Assembly: GCA_965261695.1 (NCBI GenBank) | Contig: OZ253474.1 | Location: 3,348,001 to 3,412,000 of the forward strand | DNA from: Bin5 sp965261695 | Lineage (GTDB): Bacteria > Chloroflexota > Anaerolineae > Caldilineales > Caldilineaceae | DNA length: 64,000 bases | Direction: 5' to 3' | Part shown: piece by piece, positions 54,046 to 62,980 of the stretch | How positions within the stretch are numbered: the stretch's first letter is position 1 | Layout: every line of letters begins with the position of its first letter | Program-made: the position numbers and the translations under genes | Notes under the pieces: generated by a model | What the model saw: the letters and a program-made list of their open reading frames with translations, nothing else | The model's database searches: none | What the model was told of the DNA's origin: nothing

Positions 54046-57000
54046 ATGAAGCAATCGAAACGCATACTGGCCTATAGTGCCCTCGCCTTAGTTGTGATGT
54101 TGGCGGCCTTCGGCGCTATCGCATTCGATACGTCGAACGTCGCCTATGCGCAAGGTCCGGTGCCCGCTGCACCCACACTGACAGCGCAGGCCTCGGGGGC
54201 GACCACAATCGGCCTCTCGTGGAACGCCGTCGCTGGCGCTGCCCGCTACGAGCTCTGGGCCTGGGACAGCGTCAACGGATGGGACCAACTTGACGGTGGC
54301 TCCCTGACTATCACCAGCCACAGTCATACCGGTCTTACCAGCGGCGCCACCTACTACTATCAGATCCGCGCTGTCAACAGCGACGGTGCCGCCGGCGGCT
54401 GGTCCGACCGCGTCAACGAGGTCGCCGGCGATATGGTGCCCAACAAGCCCGTCCTGTCCGCCACCGCCGGCTACCAGCAGATCAGAGTCTCGTGGCTCGC
54501 AGTGACCGGCGCCACCCGCTACGAACTCTGGGCCTGGGACGGCGCCTGGACAGCGCTTCACATCGGCGCGTCTCATCCGCTGATAGCGACCTTCCACGTG
54601 CATCCCGGCCTGACCACTGGCAGGACCTACTACTACCAGGGCCGCGCCGTCGATTCCGCCGGCGTCATGAGCGCCTGGTCCGAACAGGTCAGCGCCAAAG
54701 TCCTCTCGTCGCCCAACATCTCCGCGCCGACCAGCTTCATGGCCGCCCGCGACGACCAGATGGTCACGCTCACCTGGGCAGCGCCGGCCAGCACCGCCGG
54801 CCTCACCGTCGCCGACTACGAGTACCGCTATGTATCCAGCGGCGGAACCCAGCCCGACACCTGGATGAACGCCGGCAATGTCCTGACCGCGTCCGTATCC
54901 GGGCTAACCAACGGCACGACATACAACTTCCAACTGAGGGCCGTCAGCACCACCGACGCCAAGGGCGATGTCGCAAGCGCCTCCGCCACACCCTCGACCG
55001 CGCCCGACGCGCCCACGCTGACCGCGACCGAAGGCTATCGGCTGGTCATGCTCAGTTGGGACGCGCCCGCCACCAACGGCGCAACGATCACCGACTATCA
55101 TATCGAAATGCTGAACACCCAGGGCGTGTGGGTGGCGGAGACCTCCCTGCCCGGCACGGCCACCAGCCGCACCGACAGCGGTCTGACCGATTCCACGATC
55201 TACACCTATCGCATCTTCGCCGAGAACGCGGCCGGCAGAAGCTCAGCGTCAAACGCGGCGGACGCCACCACATTGGCGCAAGCCGCGCAGGTGCCGGGCA
55301 TGCCGACAGCGATCGGAGCAGCCGCAGGCGCTGGCAAGGTAACGCTTACGTGGCAGGCGCCCTTCTTCAACGGCGGCGCGTCCATTACCAGGTACGAATA
55401 CCGTTACAAGCTGGGCTCCGCCAGTTCATATGGGATGAACTTCGTTTCTGCCATGATGGAACTGACAGTAGACGTAGAGCCTCTCACGCCGGGCACCGTG
55501 TACGACTTTGAGGTGCGTGCCAGGAACTCGGTGGGCCCGGGAAAAGCCGTAAACACCGATGGACTTGATGGGAACCTTAGAACGCCTACCGCCACAGCGC
55601 CGACGGCCGTGCCGCGCCTGAGAACGACCCTCGGCACGCACGCCGGAACTGTCTTAGGGCATCAGAGCAGCGCCGCGATAACGGTTTCTTGGGACGCGCT
55701 GGGGCCTACCGTTAACGGCGGAGCCGCGATCACCGGCTACGAGCTTTGCTATAAAAAGTCGACCGGCTCGGCATGGATGAGATGGGATGGTACTGGCTTT
55801 AGCAATCCAGCAGCGGTGGGCGGCGGCGGCGCGTTGTGGTCCGCCGTACATGGCGCAGATCAAGGGCTGCTCGATCCCGGCACAACCTATGAGTACCGTG
55901 CCCGCGCCCTGAACTCCGTCGCGACCGCCGGCTCAGCCGTCACCTGTACACACTGGGATGGCGCCTGGTCGAACGTGGCCTCCGCAACCACTCCCGTAGT
56001 CGCGCCGGCCGCGCCAGTTCTGGCGGCGGTTGAAGACGCGACCAACGAATGGGATCGCAACGTCAACTCGATCACGATCAGGTGGACGGCGCCAATGATG
56101 ACCGGCGGCGCCGCGATCACCAGCTACGAAGTCTGGGTGGGCACTGAAACCACCGTGCTCGGCGAAATCACAGGTCCTACCGTTACGAACCTGCCGCCTT
56201 CGCGGACGGAGTTCATCAGTATCGGTCTCTCAGCGGAAACGGCGTACTTCTACCGCGTACGCGCCAGGAACGGCTCCGGCGATAGCCGCGTGGGCGCCTG
56301 GTCGAGTCAGGAGTCCGGGACAACCACTGTAACGCAGGCGGGAACGCCTGGACAGGCGGGAACGCCTACTCTTGACAGCGACGTCAGTCCAAACCCGGCG
56401 ATTGACGGCTCTGTTACGATCGAGTGGACTGCGCCGGCTAACCAGGGCGGCTCGCCGATTACCGAGTACGAGGTGCAGTACCAACGCGACGACGACGACG
56501 ATGGCGACTGGAGTGGCGCAAGCCTTGGCACGCCGAACCCGCCGGCAGCTCTCGGGTGGACTCACATGCAAGCGCCAGGCGGCTCGACGATTGAATACCG
56601 TGTGCGCGCCGTGAACGGCAGTGGAGCAGGCGAGTGGTCGGATGAATTACAGCAAACCGTTTCCAACCGACCCGCGGCCGCCCCCATGTTGACCGCAACC
56701 GCTGTCGGCGACGACGAGATCTTGCTCCAATGGACGATTCCGGAGGACAACGGCACGGAAATCCAAGGCTTCGAGATCCAGCAATGGGACGACTCCAATG
56801 CGGATGCGGACAGACATGAGTGGGGTACCGCCAACCTGCTCACCGGGGGCGCAAGCGCGGGTGACGACGCGGACCTGACTGTGTTTGGCGTAACCCCGCT
56901 CGAAGCCGGGAAGAAATACTATTTCCGCATCCGGGCTTCTAATGACCCCCTTGCTGGCAATTGGTCAACGGCCACCGACACAATGGTAGGCGCTGCCTCT

Positions 57001-58554
57001 GCCACCACGGAGGCGGGCACGCCGTCTATGGTGATGATAGCATCGGCAGTCCTAGGCACCGGCGACGATGCTGACTCGATCACGCTGATGTGGACAGAGC
57101 CGAATAGCGGCGGGTCGGACATCACTGGCTACCAGCTCCGCGTGTGGGACGGCTCCAACTGGATGACGTTAGCCAGCCCGGCAGCCGGCGCCACCATGTA
57201 TAAGCACGACGGCCTTGCAACCGGGATGAGGTACTACTACACCCTGGCCGCCAGGAACAGCATGGGCCTCGGTCCCTGGTCGGACGCGGCATCGGCAATG
57301 ACCGCAGCCGGCTATCCCGACGCGCCGATGCTGACCGCCGTCGCCACCGGCGCCACTTCGATCCAGCTCACCTGGACGGTTCCCGACAGCAACGGCGCCA
57401 CCATCACCGGCTATGAGCTCCAGAGATGGGATAATGGGGATCCCGGCGACTGGGGTGCCGTCAATCTGCTAGGCGGCGGTAATACTGTGACGGAGTTTGA
57501 AAACACTGGTGGCCTCAGTGCCCGCACGAAGTACTACTACCGCATCCGTGCGCTGCCGCAAACGGATGGCGACGCAGGCTGGTCAGCGACGGATATGTCT
57601 GACGGGGCCTCTGCGACCACGCGTGGAGACACGCCCGGACGTCCAGGTTGGTCTGGCGCAGACCTTAATACCGATAGCACTGTCAGTTTACTTAAGGTCG
57701 ACTGGGAGGTGCCGACAGAAACCGGGGGCTCGGACATTACCGGCTACGAGCTTCGGATATGGTCCGGCAGCCAGTGGGTTGCTGAGGCCACTCTGGGGAA
57801 CGTGACTGAGTACTCCGACACTGGCCTCGCTGCCGGCACGAAGTACTACTACATCGTGCGCGCGATCAACGAACAGGGCAAAGGTCTGTGGTCGGCCTTC
57901 AGAGCAGGCACCACGACTGCCGCCAACCCGGACGCGCCAGTGCTGACCGCGACGGCGACCGGCATGAAGACAGTCCGGCTGACCTGGACGGTCCCGGACG
58001 ACAACGGCAATGCCATCACCAGCTATGAGCTCCAGAGATGGGATTCTGCCGTCGCTACGCCCGTTTGGGGCACCGACAACCTGCTCGACCCGACCGGAAA
58101 CAATGCAGACGACACCATCAGGACCCTGTTCGTAGACTCAGACCGTATGCCCGGCATGACCTACTACTACCGCATCCGTGCGATGCCGCAGGTCGGTGGT
58201 GACAACGTTGGCTGGTCCACGATCAAGTCTGCGATCACTGTCGCCGGCGCGCCCGACAGGCCGATGATGGTGACCGCCATGCCCGACGGCCAGAACGCCA
58301 TTAACCTCTCGTGGCAGGCCGCGGAAGACAACGGCTCGGCCATCGTCCGCTACGAGCTGCAGCGATGGGATCCGTCCGACAGCATGTGGAAGACCATCCG
58401 CAACGACCTGCCGTCCACGCGCACCAGCTACAAGGACTCGATGCTGACGGCAGACACGCGCTACGTCTACCGCCTGCGTGCAGTAAACCGGGCGGCCGAC
58501 AACAACGGCATGGGCAAGTGGTCGACGATAGTCTCCACCACCACTGCCGAATAG
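54046..58554 (+). CDS. Giant secreted protein of about 14 fibronectin type III domains
   Basis: A 1502-residue protein. Signal peptide about 1-36 (hydrophobic core ALALVVMLAAFGAIA, ending VAYAQG). The rest parses into about 14 FN3-like domains of 90-130 residues, each with the W-A/V-x-P start, Y-E/x-L/Y-R-x-W middle and a TYYYRIRA-type G strand; the boundaries are mine. Domains 1-2 (YELWAWDSVNGWDQL) resemble the repeats of the frameshifted protein at 41947. There is no sortase motif, S-layer domain or membrane anchor at the end, so it is probably released or held by protein contacts. AGGAG precedes the ATG. Adhesion or a structural surface role fits FN3 arrays in general. A strong terminator follows. 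Confidence 0.88.
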   Translation: MKQSKRILAYSALALVVMLAAFGAIAFDTSNVAYAQGPVPAAPTLTAQASGATTIGLSWNAVAGAARYELWAWDSVNGWDQLDGGSLTITSHSHTGLTSGATYYYQIRAVNSDGAAGGWSDRVNEVAGDMVPNKPVLSATAGYQQIRVSWLAVTGATRYELWAWDGAWTALHIGASHPLIATFHVHPGLTTGRTYYYQGRAVDSAGVMSAWSEQVSAKVLSSPNISAPTSFMAARDDQMVTLTWAAPASTAGLTVADYEYRYVSSGGTQPDTWMNAGNVLTASVSGLTNGTTYNFQLRAVSTTDAKGDVASASATPSTAPDAPTLTATEGYRLVMLSWDAPATNGATITDYHIEMLNTQGVWVAETSLPGTATSRTDSGLTDSTIYTYRIFAENAAGRSSASNAADATTLAQAAQVPGMPTAIGAAAGAGKVTLTWQAPFFNGGASITRYEYRYKLGSASSYGMNFVSAMMELTVDVEPLTPGTVYDFEVRARNSVGPGKAVNTDGLDGNLRTPTATAPTAVPRLRTTLGTHAGTVLGHQSSAAITVSWDALGPTVNGGAAITGYELCYKKSTGSAWMRWDGTGFSNPAAVGGGGALWSAVHGADQGLLDPGTTYEYRARALNSVATAGSAVTCTHWDGAWSNVASATTPVVAPAAPVLAAVEDATNEWDRNVNSITIRWTAPMMTGGAAITSYEVWVGTETTVLGEITGPTVTNLPPSRTEFISIGLSAETAYFYRVRARNGSGDSRVGAWSSQESGTTTVTQAGTPGQAGTPTLDSDVSPNPAIDGSVTIEWTAPANQGGSPITEYEVQYQRDDDDDGDWSGASLGTPNPPAALGWTHMQAPGGSTIEYRVRAVNGSGAGEWSDELQQTVSNRPAAAPMLTATAVGDDEILLQWTIPEDNGTEIQGFEIQQWDDSNADADRHEWGTANLLTGGASAGDDADLTVFGVTPLEAGKKYYFRIRASNDPLAGNWSTATDTMVGAASATTEAGTPSMVMIASAVLGTGDDADSITLMWTEPNSGGSDITGYQLRVWDGSNWMTLASPAAGATMYKHDGLATGMRYYYTLAARNSMGLGPWSDAASAMTAAGYPDAPMLTAVATGATSIQLTWTVPDSNGATITGYELQRWDNGDPGDWGAVNLLGGGNTVTEFENTGGLSARTKYYYRIRALPQTDGDAGWSATDMSDGASATTRGDTPGRPGWSGADLNTDSTVSLLKVDWEVPTETGGSDITGYELRIWSGSQWVAEATLGNVTEYSDTGLAAGTKYYYIVRAINEQGKGLWSAFRAGTTTAANPDAPVLTATATGMKTVRLTWTVPDDNGNAITSYELQRWDSAVATPVWGTDNLLDPTGNNADDTIRTLFVDSDRMPGMTYYYRIRAMPQVGGDNVGWSTIKSAITVAGAPDRPMMVTAMPDGQNAINLSWQAAEDNGSAIVRYELQRWDPSDSMWKTIRNDLPSTRTSYKDSMLTADTRYVYRLRAVNRAADNNGMGKWSTIVSTTTAE

Positions 58555-58597
58555 AATAAGCATCGGGCCATCCAGGTCCGACCTGTAAAGTAAGTCA

Positions 58598-58630
58598 CGC
58601 CCTCCAGCTCCTGCTGGAGGGCGTTTTCTT
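58598..58630 (+). terminator. Rho-independent terminator after the FN3 gene
   Basis: 11-bp perfect stem CGCCCTCCAGC / GCTGGAGGGCG with loop TCCT, followed by TTTTCTTTT. Confidence 0.95.
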
Positions 58631-58739
58631 TTGTCCAGTCCCTTCCCTGCCTCCGCCCGGCCAAGCCTCAGCACAACATCCCAAATCCCATAATTCGCCC
58701 GTTGCCGATTTCATCCTTTGGACACTTGGCAACGGGCGA

Positions 58740-59272
58740 ACAACAGTTCCGACAACCCCCCAGTCCAGACAACACTCCCTCCCCACGCGCCCAACATCGC
58801 CGCCAAAGAAATCACAGCCCATCTCCCAAAATCCCAAAAATCACAGTCCCGACAACCCCCCAGTCCAAACAACACTCCCTCCCCACGCGCCCAACATCGC
58901 CGCCAAAGAAATCACAGCCCATCCCCCCAAATCCCAAAAAATCACAGTTCAGACAACCTCCCATCCCCAAAATCACAGTCCAGCCAACCCATCCCCAATC
59001 CCACAACCGGATACGAGTGCAGTCACTAAAAACTGAAAACTGGCTACTGAAAACTGTTCAATCACAGCCCATCCAAAAAAATCCCCCCAAATCACAGTTC
59101 AGACAACGCCCCGCCCCGACTGCCCCACCCCAATTCACAGCCCATCCCTGAAATCCCATGAAACCCCGTCCAGATAATCCCCAATTCCGCCTCGAACGCT
59201 GGCCGCGCACAAATCACAGTTAATCACCAAAATCTCCCCAAATCACAGTTCAGACAAATTCGCCCATTTCAT
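58740..59272 (+). repeat. C-rich interspersed repeats, cluster 2
   Basis: Two near-identical blocks (about 58755-58850 and 58855-58950) with CAACACTCCCTCCCCACGCG, CCCAACATCGCCGCCAAAGA and AATCACAGCCCAT. Further AATCACAGTTCAGACA cores lie at about 58940, 59090 and 59240, and a TACGAGTGCAGTCACTA plus AAAACT run at 59012-59060. All are in the same orientation as the array at 51.7 kb. No gene. Confidence 0.85.
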
Positions 59273-59282
59273 GTGTTATAAT
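59273..59282 (+). promoter_or_regulatory. Extended -10 promoter upstream of the finger protein gene
   Basis: TGTTATAAT core (TATAAT at 59277-59282 with TG at 59274-59275), no clear -35. It lies about 20 nt after a repeat core (TCAGACA) and 110 nt before the start codon. Confidence 0.5.
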
Positions 59283-59391
59283 TCATTCTTGGTACAGGTG
59301 TTTCCCCCCTGCACAGTTCAACCAACCCATCACCATCGCCGGCCCTCCGGCCGGACGACCAGCTACACCCGTATTGCAGGAGAAAGGAAAA

Positions 59392-60351
59392 TTGTCTAAA
59401 AAGCTCTGTAAAAGTATAAGAAAAGACGGCAGCCCCTGTCAGGGACACGGGCTGGAGAAATTCGACGGCTACTGCATCGCCCACGGTCCCGCCGACAAAG
59501 TCCGCCAATGGCGCTCGCGCGGCGGCAAAAACTCCGCCACCGCCGCCAGACTCGACAAACGCATCCCCGACCGGCTGAAAAACATGATGGATACGCTGGA
59601 GGACGGCATGAAACGGGTACTGGAAGGGACGCTCAGCCCCGCCGCCTACACCGCCATCTGCCGCGGCGCCAAAGTCAGGATCGACCTCTACCGCCTCGCC
59701 GACGAGGAAATGGACCATATCCGCACCGAAGAGACCCACGCCGCTGCCGCCGAAATCGCCGGCGCACACGGTGACCTCGACATCCTCGCCGCCGCCGATG
59801 CCATCGTCGCCCAACAGGACCAATACCGCCTCGAGTCGCTCGTTCACCAGGGTCTTGCCACGCTCGAAAAACCTTTGACTCCGGACAATCCCCCTGCAGC
59901 AGTCCTCACCTTCGAAGGCAGACACCGGTTCGGCTACCAATCCTCCTCCGACTCTCACCAGGAGGAGATCGACGAACTGAAAGATGCAGCGCAGAATTTC
60001 ACTTACGAACACTCTGAACTCTCCGAGCTGCTTCAGGAAGTGACCGAAACAGGCGAAGCCTTAGAGGAATCTCTGGCCAATCTCTCGCAGCAGGCAGCGC
60101 CGCCTCACGACCCACTGACCGGCGAACCATTCGCCGAACTGCCGGCCCGCCTGAAACCCAGTCCGCTGGTCGACCGCCATGTCCCCAGCGCCGAACTCTC
60201 CCCCGAAGTCCTGCAGGATCAACTCCGTCAAGTCCGGGAACTGACCCGTGAAGTCGAAGAGCTGAAACAGGACAAACTCTACGACAAAAAGCGCAAACTG
60301 CATCGCGTAGACATGGACCATGATTCGGTAGAATTCTTCTCCACCCATTAA
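59392..60351 (+). CDS. Unknown protein with N-terminal Cys/His finger and coiled C-terminus
   Basis: About 319 residues from a TTG at 59392; the ribosome site AGGAGAAAGGAAA lies between an earlier in-frame TTG (59374) and this one, so 59392 is preferred. The head has the pattern C-x(7)-PC-x(10)-YC-x2-HGP (CKSIRKDG, SPC, GYCIAHGP), a likely small zinc finger. Then RGGKNSATAARLDKRIP and a helical region (ALEDGMKR-like, about 65-125), reminiscent of proteins annotated as phage-type or terminase-small-subunit-like in Chloroflexota. The C-terminal half is acidic and coiled (ELSELLQEVTETGEALEESL; DQLRQVRELTREVEELKQDK). No phage genes are nearby. Function unknown. Confidence 0.72.
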   Translation: MSKKLCKSIRKDGSPCQGHGLEKFDGYCIAHGPADKVRQWRSRGGKNSATAARLDKRIPDRLKNMMDTLEDGMKRVLEGTLSPAAYTAICRGAKVRIDLYRLADEEMDHIRTEETHAAAAEIAGAHGDLDILAAADAIVAQQDQYRLESLVHQGLATLEKPLTPDNPPAAVLTFEGRHRFGYQSSSDSHQEEIDELKDAAQNFTYEHSELSELLQEVTETGEALEESLANLSQQAAPPHDPLTGEPFAELPARLKPSPLVDRHVPSAELSPEVLQDQLRQVRELTREVEELKQDKLYDKKRKLHRVDMDHDSVEFFSTH

Positions 60352-60864
60352 CTGAATGCGATAGATTTTCCTCCTACGCCAACTTCCGGGCCACGGGAAG
60401 TCAAAAACAAATAACATATAGAAGAATTCTGCTGGCTCCCTGCTTAGCGGTCGTTCCTCCCTACCCATCGCGCACCTGCCAACTCCCCACCGGCCCCAAT
60501 CACACCCGCCGCCCGCCCCAAAAACCCGCCGAATTCGCCCCCAAACCCCCACCATGCCCACCATTCCACCCTTCCCGTCCTTCAAGAACAGACCCCCCAC
60601 CACCCACCGCATTCGCCAACGGCCCCCATGCACCCCAACCAACCTCCACCCCATTCCCCTCGTCTTCCTCTCTCAATCTCTCGTCTTTCTCTCGTAACCT
60701 CTCGTCCGTAACTCACACAAGCGCCTCAGAGCCAGCCTCGCCTCTGCCATCCTGCCCATCCCCCCAATCCCAGCACCTTGGACAGTCGGCTTACTGAAAA
60801 CTAAGAACCAGAAACTAGAAACTGTTCAATCACAGTTCAGACAATGCTCCGAATCTCCCGTTTC
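60352..60864 (+). repeat. C-rich G-poor intergenic DNA with repeat elements
   Basis: No gene. Low-complexity CCCCACC/CCCGCC runs (60470-60660), an AAAACT-type run at about 60792-60825, and the core AATCACAGTTCAGACA at about 60829-60844, just before the promoter at 60865. Confidence 0.7.
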
Positions 60865-60893
60865 TTGACAAACACCTCAATTTCTGGCATAAT
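60865..60893 (+). promoter_or_regulatory. Sigma-70 promoter of the third AW gene
   Basis: Perfect -35 TTGACA (60865-60870), 17-bp spacer, -10 CATAAT (60888-60893). The leader to 61233 is about 330 nt. Confidence 0.75.
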
Positions 60894-61127
60894 ATTTAGT
60901 GGTTTATCGTCCTGTGTTTGCTCTTTACCTTAACACGCATAGTCACCAGTCTGGTCGGTCCGAGCGCCGCGCAAACCTCCGCCGCGTCTCAGGTTGCACG
61001 CGTTCACTTCCGGCCACTACCGCGACTGCCTGCGAATCCAACATCGCAGCCATACATTCCTGGCTTTCCGCCCGGCTTGGCGAAAGCACCGTCACCGTAG
61101 ACCAAATGGAACTTTTTCTCCCCTTCA

Positions 61128-61150
61128 GCCGTCTCTATCTAAGAGACGGC
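61128..61150 (+). other. Leader hairpin upstream of the third AW gene
   Basis: Perfect 9-bp stem GCCGTCTCT / AGAGACGGC with loop ATCTA, 82 nt before the start codon at 61233. The preceding leader (60894-61127) has short frames but no supported gene. Confidence 0.6.
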
Positions 61151-61232
61151 ATCCGTGCCGCTCGCATCTCGTGTAAACGAACTGATCGAGGGAGGCTTTG
61201 TCCTCATTAATTTTGCAGGGAGAAGACACACC

Positions 61233-61973
61233 ATGAACTTTTCATCTCTTTTGACGGGCCGGCGCCGAATCGTCGCGCCGCCACAATTAGCCGTCCTGCT
61301 GGCCGTCCTCTTGACCATCTCCTTGGCCGGATCCGCCTTGGCCCAAGTGACGCCGCCCACCGCGCCCGGCGGCCCGCCTAGCAACCCGGCCGAAAACCAG
61401 CCCTCGGCCAATCCCCCGATCCAGCCGCCGTCAAGCCCGCCGTCCAACCCGCCTGGCACCTCGCAGGGCGTCCCGCCAACGCCGAACCAACCAATCAACC
61501 CACCAATCAACCCACCGACCATCCCACCGACCATCCCACCGACCATCCCACCGACCACCCCGCCGGGAAACCAACCGACGAACCCAACGCCGACCAACCC
61601 AACGCCGGCGCCGCATCCCCAGGCCTCCAGCGCGCCTTCGGGAAATTGCATCGTCTCCCACGCCGCCACCCCCGCCCAGCTCTGCCGCATGGCCGGCGGC
61701 CTCCAGTACTACTTCATCGGCTCCGGCGGCACCCACACCGGGCCCTGGCTGGCTCCCTTCAGCGAGCTGGCAACCCTCCATGCGACCGGGGCGCCCGTCT
61801 CGCTCTACACCGGCAGCAACTCCTTTACCGGCAAACCCATTCAGATCTACTACCTGCCGGCCGAACAAAAAATCCGGGTCAGCACCTTCTACCCGGATAC
61901 GCAATACGACACCAACAAGCCCTACATCTTCACCGTCGACAGCTCCAACTCCGTGACCCATGAGGCCTGGTAA
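61233..61973 (+). CDS. Secreted AW-family protein, type A, copy 2 (unknown function)
   Basis: A 246-residue protein; the ATG at 61233 after CAGGGAGAAG begins directly with a signal peptide (core LAVLLAVLLTISLAGSALA), so the in-frame start at 61155 is rejected. Linker about 39-135 is rich in Pro, Asn and Thr with PPTI and NPPI repeats. C-terminal domain 139-246: CIVSHAATPAQLC, GGLQYYFIGSGG, GPWLAPFSELATLH, TGKPIQIYYLP, EQKIRVSTFYPD, DTNKPYIF and HEAW-stop. It is closest to the gene at 50832: both domain cysteines are shared, and CACGAGACGCGA occurs in both 3' regions. Function unknown. Confidence 0.82.
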   Translation: MNFSSLLTGRRRIVAPPQLAVLLAVLLTISLAGSALAQVTPPTAPGGPPSNPAENQPSANPPIQPPSSPPSNPPGTSQGVPPTPNQPINPPINPPTIPPTIPPTIPPTTPPGNQPTNPTPTNPTPAPHPQASSAPSGNCIVSHAATPAQLCRMAGGLQYYFIGSGGTHTGPWLAPFSELATLHATGAPVSLYTGSNSFTGKPIQIYYLPAEQKIRVSTFYPDTQYDTNKPYIFTVDSSNSVTHEAW

Positions 61974-62024
61974 CCCAGCGCCCCCCACAACCGTCTGGCA
62001 CACGAGACGCGACGCAAACAAAAA

Positions 62025-62058
62025 AAGAGCGCCAGGGAATCATCTCCCTGGCGCTCTT
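62025..62058 (+). terminator. Terminator hairpin after the third AW gene
   Basis: 14-bp perfect stem AAGAGCGCCAGGGA / TCCCTGGCGCTCTT with 6-nt loop. The A-run precedes it, so it has a T-run on the minus strand and could end transcription from that side too. Confidence 0.8.
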
Positions 62059-62079
62059 CCATTTCCCCCCTGCATCACC

Positions 62080-62312
62080 CACCGCCACCCGCCGCAAATC
62101 TCAGTGCAGACAGTCCCCCTATCCAGAAAATCTCTCCAATGCCCCAACTCTAAAGACCATCCACGCGCAAATCACAGCCCATCCTTCAAATCCCCCCAAA
62201 TCACAGTTCAGACAACCCCCGCAGCGCAAATCACACCCAAACTCCCCAGTCCCAGAACCTGCTACGAGCGGCGTTGGTAAAAACTAAGAACTGGCTACCA
62301 AAAACTGTTCAA
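62080..62312 (+). repeat. C-rich interspersed repeats, cluster 3
   Basis: AATCACAGCCCATCC near 62170, AATCACAGTTCAGACA near 62199, TACGAGCGGCGTTGGTAA at 62263-62280, an AAAACT-type run, and a partial core TTCAATCACAGTTTCCCTG that leads into the end of the nuclease gene. Confidence 0.8.
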
Positions 62313-62744
62313 TCACAGTTTCCCTGTCTCCCTCCGAATATACTTAGGATTCTCTACCCTCTTGAAAACCAAACTTCCTGCCCCGAAGTTGATCAGCAAC
62401 CCAACCTCCGGATCAAATGCCTCCAGATAGTTCATGGCCTGTGCAAAATGTACATTCTCCAGCTCAACCAAAGCTTTCAGTTCCACAGGAATTATCTCAC
62501 CGACCAGAAAATCAACCCGCCTCGATCCAATATCCTGTCCCTTATAAAAAATCGGCATTGCCCGTTCCCTGTCAAAAGCAAGACCCTCATCCGCCATTTC
62601 AATCTCCAGCGCCCTCTGATAAATTACCTCCTGAAAGCCACTGCCCAGAGCCGAATGCACCCGCATCGCACAACCAATGATCCGCCCCGTCAGCGCCGCA
62701 TGCCTATACTCCCTCTCAGTCACAATCAATCCCCTTTTCCTCAT
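62313..62744 (-). CDS. GxxExxY-family PD-(D/E)XK nuclease-like protein
   Basis: A 143-residue PDDEXK_3 protein. The family signature is GFQEVIY (G-x-x-E-x-x-Y) in HSALGSGFQEVIYQRALEIE. The nuclease core is VDFLVGEIIPVELKAL (Asp followed by E-x-K). I choose the start at 62744 (MRKRGLIVTEREY); the frame is open to 62792, but the extra 16 residues come from repeat DNA. The family has no settled function. It is the only minus-strand gene after 23.6 kb and has repeat DNA on both sides, which on its own strand reads TGTCTGAACTGTGATT. Confidence 0.88.
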   Translation of the reverse strand: MRKRGLIVTEREYRHAALTGRIIGCAMRVHSALGSGFQEVIYQRALEIEMADEGLAFDRERAMPIFYKGQDIGSRRVDFLVGEIIPVELKALVELENVHFAQAMNYLEAFDPEVGLLINFGAGSLVFKRVENPKYIRRETGKL

Positions 62745-62980
62745 AAATCTCAAACAACCAGTCTCCCAATAGTCTTCCACCCATCCCCCCAAAGCAAATC
62801 ACACCTCATCCCAACCCCCCATAAGCCCCAGTCCCGACACCCCCAAAACACAAATCACACCCAATACACCAATACTGGTCCCCAAAACCTCCCCATCCCC
62901 GCACCCAACGACGCCTCGCGCAAATCACAGCCCATCCCCCAAATCCTCCCAAATCACAGTTCAGACACCCTTCCCCCCGG
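62745..62980 (+). repeat. C-rich interspersed repeats, cluster 4
   Basis: CAAATCACACC, CCCCAGTCCCGACACCC, CATCCCCGCACCCAACGACG, CGCAAATCACAGCCCATCC and AATCACAGTTCAGACACCC, the last ending 14 nt before the promoter of the next gene. No plus-strand gene. Confidence 0.8.

Noticed and set aside
60899..61210. Small ORFs in the leader of the third AW gene
   Set aside because: No ribosome site or family match; one frame has a hydrophobic start but cannot be supported as a gene.
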